From Streptomyces achromogenes (GTDB taxonomy: Bacteria > Actinomycetota > Actinomycetes > Streptomycetales > Streptomycetaceae), in NCBI RefSeq assembly GCF_030816715.1, contig NZ_JAUSYH010000001.1:6386001-6450000 (forward strand): a stretch of 64,000 nucleotides of DNA, read 5' to 3'. Shown here piece after piece: positions 59,474-64,000 of this stretch. Under the pieces are notes generated by a model that searched no databases, was not told where the DNA came from, and saw nothing but the letters and a program-made list of their open reading frames with translations. Numbering within the stretch: position 1 is the first letter of the stretch; each line of letters starts with the position of its first letter. Position numbers and translations under genes: made by a program.

Positions 59474-60326
59474 CGTTCTCAGCACGCCGGTCGTCGACAC
59501 GGCCAAGGCACCGGACCGCGCCCACACGCGCGCGCGTGCCGCACGCAGACGCAAGGCCGTCGTCATGGCCTCGAGAGCGCTGCTCCTGGTGGCCGTGCTC
59601 GGTCTGTGGGAGGCGCTCTCCCGAGCCGAGATCATCGATCCGTTCAACTTCTCGATGCCCACCAAGATCTGGGACCAGATCTACACCTGGGTGACGCACG
59701 GAACCGCTCTCGGTTCACTGGGCGAGCAGATCTGGTACACGCTCCACGAGGCGCTGCTGGGCTGGGTCATCGGTGTGGTCGCGGGTGTGGTGTGCGGTAT
59801 CGCACTCGGGAGGATCGCCTTCCTCGCCGATGTCCTCGGTCCGTACATCAAAGTGCTCAACTCCATACCGAGGATCGTGCTGGCCCCGATCTTCGTGATC
59901 TGGTTCGGCCTCGGCCCCGCCTCCAAGGTCGCCTCGGCCGTCGTCCTGGTGTTCTTCCCGGTCTTCTTCAACGCCTTCCAGGGCGCTCGAGAGGTCGACC
60001 GCAACCTCGTCGCCAACGCCCGCATCCTCGGCGCGAGCGATCGCAGGGTGACGCTCCAGGTGGTCATCCCCTCCGCGACCTCCTGGATCTTCACCAGTCT
60101 TCATGTCAGCTTCGGCTTCGCCCTCATCGGCGCCATCGTCGGCGAGTACATCGGCGCGACCAAGGGCATCGGCCTGCTCGTCGCGCAGTCGCAGGGCACG
60201 TTCAACGCGGCCGGCGTGTACGCGGCCATGGTCATCCTCGCCGCCGTCGCCCTGGTCGCCGAGGGGCTGCTGACCTTCGCCGAGAGCCGCATCTTCCGCT
60301 GGAAGCCGGCCGGCTCCGACAGCTGA
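59463..60326 (+). CDS. ABC transporter permease (NitT/TauT type)
   Basis: This 287-aa permease has about six membrane helices and the BPD-transporter EAA loop 'EVDRNLVANARILGASDRRVTLQVVIPSATSWIF'. The N-terminal 30 residues are hydrophilic and basic. It pairs with the ATPase upstream (11-bp overlap) and the lipoprotein downstream. Confidence 0.94.
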   Translation: MSPDVLSTPVVDTAKAPDRAHTRARAARRRKAVVMASRALLLVAVLGLWEALSRAEIIDPFNFSMPTKIWDQIYTWVTHGTALGSLGEQIWYTLHEALLGWVIGVVAGVVCGIALGRIAFLADVLGPYIKVLNSIPRIVLAPIFVIWFGLGPASKVASAVVLVFFPVFFNAFQGAREVDRNLVANARILGASDRRVTLQVVIPSATSWIFTSLHVSFGFALIGAIVGEYIGATKGIGLLVAQSQGTFNAAGVYAAMVILAAVALVAEGLLTFAESRIFRWKPAGSDS

Positions 60327-60408
60327 CACCTCGTTGAACGATCCTCCGAGACTTTCGTCCCCTCGCCACACCCTCGGCATCGCCTTCTCACAAGGACGTG
60401 AACCCGCC

Positions 60409-61470
60409 ATGCGCACCACCGCCAGATACACCGCCCTCGCCGCCGCCGGCCTGCTCGCCCTCACCTCCCTCACCGCCTGTGCCAACGACGCGGCGAGCAC
60501 CGCGTCGACCGGCTCCGGCAGCAAGGGGGACGGGAAGGGGACGAAGGTCAAGATCATGGTCGGCGGCCTGGACAAGGTCATCTACCTGCCGGCCATGCTC
60601 ACCCAGCGACTGGGCTACTTCGACGCCGAGGGACTCGATGTCGAGCTGCTGAGCGAGCCGGCCGGGGTGCAGGCCGAGACCGCGCTCGTCTCGGGCCAGG
60701 TCCAGGGCGCCGTCGGCTTCTACGACCACACCCTCGACCTCCAGGTGAAGGGGAAGGACGTGGAGTCCGTCGTGCAGTTCTCGCACGCACCGGGCGAGGT
60801 GGAGATCGTCTCCGCCAAGGCGCGGGGCGAGATCGACTCGCCCGAGGACTTCAAGGGCAAGAAGCTCGGCGTCACCGGCCTCGGTTCCTCGACCGACTTC
60901 CTCACGAAGTACCTCGCCGTCAAGAGCGGCGTGAAGGTCAGCGACTTCACCCCGGTCGCCGTCGGCGCGGGTCCGACCTTCATCGCGGCGCTCCAGCAGG
61001 GCTCCATCGACGCCGGGATGACCACCGACCCGACCGTGGCGACCGTCCTCGACAAGAAGGCCGGCAGGATCCTCGTCGACATGCGCACCCCGAAGGGCTC
61101 GGAGGAGGCGCTCGGCGGACCGTATCCGTCGTCCAGCCTGTACATGCAGACGGACTGGGTCAACGATCACAAGGACACCGTCCAGAAGCTGGCCAATGCG
61201 TTCGTCAAGACGCTCAAGTGGATGTCCACCCACAGCGCGTCCGAGATCGCCGGGAAGATGCCGGCCGACTACTCGCAGGGGAACAAGATGCTGTACTCGG
61301 TGGCCATCAAGAACACGTTGCCCATGTTCACCGTGGACGGGGTGATGCCCAAGAACGGGCCCGAGACCGTCGAGAAGGTCCTCAAGGCGTTCAACCCGAC
61401 CATCAAGAACGCCGCGGTGGACCTGGACAAGACGTACACGACCGAGTTCGTCTCCAAGGCGACGGGCTGA
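60409..61470 (+). CDS. ABC substrate-binding lipoprotein (NMT1/THI5-like)
   Basis: This 353-aa protein has a lipoprotein signal with lipobox LTAC (Cys about residue 24), a Ser/Gly/Lys spacer and an NMT1/SsuA-type two-lobe binding fold ('VGGLDKVIYLPAMLTQRLGYFDAEGLDVELLSEPAGVQAETALVSGQVQGAVGFYDHTLDLQ'). Family ligands include pyrimidine precursors of thiamine, sulphonates and nitrate. Nothing here decides among them. It is the third gene of the importer operon. Confidence 0.93.
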   Translation: MRTTARYTALAAAGLLALTSLTACANDAASTASTGSGSKGDGKGTKVKIMVGGLDKVIYLPAMLTQRLGYFDAEGLDVELLSEPAGVQAETALVSGQVQGAVGFYDHTLDLQVKGKDVESVVQFSHAPGEVEIVSAKARGEIDSPEDFKGKKLGVTGLGSSTDFLTKYLAVKSGVKVSDFTPVAVGAGPTFIAALQQGSIDAGMTTDPTVATVLDKKAGRILVDMRTPKGSEEALGGPYPSSSLYMQTDWVNDHKDTVQKLANAFVKTLKWMSTHSASEIAGKMPADYSQGNKMLYSVAIKNTLPMFTVDGVMPKNGPETVEKVLKAFNPTIKNAAVDLDKTYTTEFVSKATG

Positions 61471-61524
61471 CGGCCGCGTAGCCGCCCGTCCGGCATCGAC
61501 GGCCTCGCGTCGAGGTCCGTGCCG

Positions 61525-62205
61525 TCAGGCGCGGGTCGCCCACACGTAACGGTGTTCCGGGCGGCCCGCGTCGCCGTACTTCAGGGTCAGCCTGGCCCTC
61601 CCCGTGCGCTCCAGGAGCTTCAGATAGCGCTGGGCGGTCTGCCGGCTCACCCCGGTCCGCTCGGCGATCTCCTGGGCCGACAGCGGCCCTTCGGCGTTCA
61701 TCAGAGCCTGCCGCACGAGTTCGGCGGTGGTGGGGGAGTGGCCCTTGGGCAGACCGGGCTCAGAGGGGGCGGACAGCGCGCCGAAGATGCGGTCGACGTC
61801 GGCCTGCTCGGCCTCGCCGCCCCCGTCGAGCGTGCGGCGCAGATCGGCGTACGCCTCCAGCTTGCCGCGCAGACCGGCAAAGGCGAACGGTTTCACCAGG
61901 TACTGCAGCGCGCCCTGGCGCATCGCCGCCTGCACGGTCGAGACGTCCCGCGCGGCGGTCACCATGATCACGTCCGTCTGGTGGCCGCGCCGGCGCATCT
62001 CCTGGACGACCTCCAGGCCCGTGTCGTCGGGCAGGTAGTGATCCAGCAGGACGAGGTCCAGGTGCGGCAGCAGCTCCAGCTGGCGCAGCGCCTCGGCGGC
62101 GCTGTGGGCCTCGGCGGCGACGTGGAAGCCCGGGACCTTCCCGACGTAGGCGGCGTTGACCCGGGCCACCCTGGCGTCGTCGTCCACGACCAGTACCTCG
62201 ATCAT
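61525..62205 (-). CDS. CitB/DcuR-family response regulator (copy 2)
   Basis: This 226-aa regulator has the acceptor Asp in LVLLDHYLPDDTG, Thr/Ala in MVTAARD and Lys in YLVKPFAF. A DcuR-type HTH follows ('LSAQEIAERTGVSRQTAQRYLKLLERTGRA'). It is closely similar to copy 1 over its whole length. Its ATG overlaps the stop of the upstream kinase gene by 4 nt, so the two form a coupled pair. It converges on the ABC operon. Confidence 0.94.
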   Translation of the reverse strand: MIEVLVVDDDARVARVNAAYVGKVPGFHVAAEAHSAAEALRQLELLPHLDLVLLDHYLPDDTGLEVVQEMRRRGHQTDVIMVTAARDVSTVQAAMRQGALQYLVKPFAFAGLRGKLEAYADLRRTLDGGGEAEQADVDRIFGALSAPSEPGLPKGHSPTTAELVRQALMNAEGPLSAQEIAERTGVSRQTAQRYLKLLERTGRARLTLKYGDAGRPEHRYVWATRA

Positions 62206-63890
62206 CGTGACTCCTCCTCGACGGCGCCGAGCACCGGTACGGCCGGTACGGGTTGGGGATCCGGTACGGGTTCGGGATCCGGCTCGGTCAGCGCCTCCGG
62301 CAGGACGACGGTGAACTCGGCGCCCCCGCCGGCCGCCTCGCCGACCGTGGCGCTGCCGCCCTGCCGTTCGGCGAGCCTGCGCACCAGTGAGAGCCCGATG
62401 CCGCGCTTGCCGTGCGCCGGCGGCTTCTTCGTCGACCAGCCCTCGGTGAAGATCAACTCACGTTGCGCGTCCGGGATGCCGGGCCCGGTGTCCCGCACCC
62501 GCAGGACCGCGGTACGGCCTTCCGTCCGCAGCTCTACCTCCACGCGCGCGTGCGGAGTGCCCGCGACGGCGTCGAGCGCGTTGTCCACGAGGTTGCCGAC
62601 GACGGTGACCAGCCCGCGCGGATCGATCAGCCGGTCGGGCAGCCGGGTCCGGTCCGAGACCCACAGGGCGACGCCGCGCTCGGCCGCGACGGTCGCCTTG
62701 CCGACCAGCAGGGCGGCGAGCAGCGCGTCCCCGATCTTCTCCGTCACCTGCTCCGCGGTGGCCCGGTGGTCGCCGACCACCTCCCCCACGAAGTCGACGG
62801 CGTCGTCGAACATCTCCAGTTCGAGCAGCCCGAGCAGGGTGTGCATGCGGTTGGCGTGCTCGTGGTCCTGGGCGCGCAGCGCGTCGATGAGGCCGCGCGT
62901 GGAGTCGAGTTCCCGGCCCAGCTGTTCCAGCTCGGTGCGGTCACGCAGGGTTGCCACCGCGCCGCCGTCGTCGGTGGGCATCCGGTTCACGACCAGGACG
63001 CGCTGTCCGCGCACGGCGACCAGGTCCGTGCCGGTCACCCGCCCGGCGAGGACGTCGGCCGTACGTCCCTCGCCGAGCGCCTCGTCGGGCGGGGTGCCCA
63101 CCGCCTCGTCCCCGATGCCGAGGAGACGCTGGGCCTCGTCGTTGAGCAGCCGGACGCGGCCGGCGCGGTCCAGGGCCACGACGCCCTCCCGGATGCCGTG
63201 CAGCATCGCCTCGCGCTCGGAGAGCAGCGCGGAGATGTCCGAGAAGGCCAGGTCGCGGGTCTGCCGGTGGACCCGCCGGGAGATGAGCCAGGCGGCCAGC
63301 GCACCGACGGCGAGGGCGCCTCCGGCGTAGGCGAACAGCCCGGGGATGGCGTGGATGAGCCGGGCGCGCACGCTGTCGTACTCGATGCCGACCGAGACCG
63401 CGCCGATGATCGTGCCGTCGGCGTCGCGCAGGGGGACCTTGCCGCGGGCCGAGCGGCCCAGGGTGCCGCTGTCGATCTCCATGACGTCCTTGCCCGCAAG
63501 CGCCTGGCTCGGGTCCGTCGAGACATGGCCGCCGACCTGCTTGAGGTCGGTGTGCGACCAGCGCGTGCCGTGGAGGTTCATCACCACGACGTACTCGGCG
63601 CCGCTGGCCTTGCGGATCCGTTCGGCCTCCCGTTGCACCGGGCCGTCGACCGACGGCCGCGTGCTCTGCAGGTCCTCGGCGATCTGGGGCACCGCCGCGG
63701 TCGTCTGCGCGATGGCGAGAGCCCGGCGCATCGCCTGGTCGTCCAGCTGATTGCCGAGCGGAGCGAGGAACAGTCCGGTCGCCAGCACCACGACACCCGC
63801 GGCGATCGCCAGCTGCATGAGCAGGACCTGCGAGAACATGCGCCGCGGCATTCCGAGGCGCAGCCGCCGGGCGGGGGGAGTGGGGCTCAT
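62202..63890 (-). CDS. DcuS/CitA-type sensor histidine kinase
   Basis: This 562-aa kinase has a membrane helix (about 24-46), an extracytoplasmic PAS-like sensor (about 47-180; ends 'DADGTIIGAVSVGIEYDSV'), a second helix (about 185-205), a cytoplasmic PAS domain and an HATPase. The H-box is of the CitA type ('LRAQDHEHANRMHTLLGLLEL'). N and G boxes read 'GNLVDNALDAV', 'VRDTGPGIP' and 'KRGIGLSLVRRLAE'. The C-terminal tail is Pro/Glu repeats (PDPEPVPDPQPVP). Such kinases sense C4-dicarboxylates or citrate. The ATG at 63890 lies 7 nt after a reverse-strand TACCGT (63898-63903), so it is probably leaderless. Confidence 0.93.
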   Translation of the reverse strand: MSPTPPARRLRLGMPRRMFSQVLLMQLAIAAGVVVLATGLFLAPLGNQLDDQAMRRALAIAQTTAAVPQIAEDLQSTRPSVDGPVQREAERIRKASGAEYVVVMNLHGTRWSHTDLKQVGGHVSTDPSQALAGKDVMEIDSGTLGRSARGKVPLRDADGTIIGAVSVGIEYDSVRARLIHAIPGLFAYAGGALAVGALAAWLISRRVHRQTRDLAFSDISALLSEREAMLHGIREGVVALDRAGRVRLLNDEAQRLLGIGDEAVGTPPDEALGEGRTADVLAGRVTGTDLVAVRGQRVLVVNRMPTDDGGAVATLRDRTELEQLGRELDSTRGLIDALRAQDHEHANRMHTLLGLLELEMFDDAVDFVGEVVGDHRATAEQVTEKIGDALLAALLVGKATVAAERGVALWVSDRTRLPDRLIDPRGLVTVVGNLVDNALDAVAGTPHARVEVELRTEGRTAVLRVRDTGPGIPDAQRELIFTEGWSTKKPPAHGKRGIGLSLVRRLAERQGGSATVGEAAGGGAEFTVVLPEALTEPDPEPVPDPQPVPAVPVLGAVEEESR

Positions 63891-63970
63891 ACCCCAGACG
63901 GTACGTGGGCCGACCCGTGCAGCCGAAGGGGCGGGTGAGGTCGATCTCTTGACCGGCTCGGGAGGAAACG

Positions 63971-64000
63971 GTGGCGCTGGGTGCGGGCGGGCGGCCCGTA
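63971..64000 (+). CDS. Possible start of a divergent gene, cut by window end
   Basis: A GTG at 63971 follows GGAGG by 5 nt and the frame stays open to the window end (VALGAGGRPV). Kinases of the DcuS/CitA type are often divergent from a carboxylate transporter, so such a gene is expected, but ten residues do not identify it. Confidence 0.35.
   Translation, partial: MALGAGGRPV

Overview
This window is from the core chromosome of a Streptomyces or a very close relative. The evidence is very high G+C with strong third-position bias, recognisable whiH (sporulation) and hrdB (principal sigma factor) next to each other, many apparently leaderless genes (a -10-like box 6-9 nt before the start codon), and the order miaB, LigB-like, miaA, dapF, rsh, hflX, dinG, lexA, nrdR, nrdJ, rnhB, recQ, whiH, hrdB, trypsin, parE. 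From memory, parts of this order are shared with other actinobacteria. I see no insertion sequence, prophage, CRISPR array, rRNA or confident tRNA gene.

Layout. 1-2703: a histidine kinase cut by the window edge, a convergent TAXI-type solute-binding protein, and a decayed LuxR-type response regulator of which only the HTH tail remains. 2770-14395: housekeeping block with tRNA A37 modification (miaB, miaA), lysine/peptidoglycan precursor (dapF), (p)ppGpp metabolism (rsh), a secreted M1 peptidase and the ribosome GTPase HflX. An inward-facing antitoxin-like gene and an acidic-protein gene sit inside this block. 14499-18735: a lipoprotein trypsin-like protease and a two-gene siderophore-type cassette (NIS synthetase plus GNAT acyltransferase). 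18933-26165: DNA damage and dNTP supply (dinG, lexA with its own SOS box, nrdR-nrdJ). 26270-29271: TerD, DUF4937, and a translationally coupled histidine phosphatase/ADP-ribosylglycohydrolase pair. 29724-32149: a DHA2 drug exporter diverging from a TetR regulator, with two near-perfect operators between them. 32255-45797: rnhB, a helicase-tail-like protein, recQ with a C-terminal phosphoribosyltransferase-like domain, an F420-nitroreductase/hemerythrin fusion, DUF4192, a debranching-enzyme-like protein, a NUDIX-HTH (NrtR-like) regulator and a one-piece ABC transporter. 45960-52748: whiH, hrdB, secreted trypsin, a small zinc-ribbon protein, parE. 53121-57721: a coupled NarL-type two-component system and a DUF485/solute-symporter pair. 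57804-63890: an ABC uptake operon of the NMT1/THI5 type, flanked by two paralogous CitB/DcuR-family response regulators, one of them coupled to a DcuS/CitA-type kinase.

Many convergent gene pairs are separated by long perfect hairpins that can terminate both strands, for example a 28-bp stem at 5252-5314 and a 36-nt loopless palindrome at 49872-49907. The most unusual items are domain combinations: the F420 nitroreductase-hemerythrin fusion, RecQ with a PRPP-loop-like tail, a debranching-enzyme homologue that appears to have lost its GRD motif, a LigB-fold protein without metal ligands, and duplicate response regulators around one transporter. Most of the rest is conserved Streptomyces backbone. 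Functional statements rest on motifs read by eye; no database search was run.
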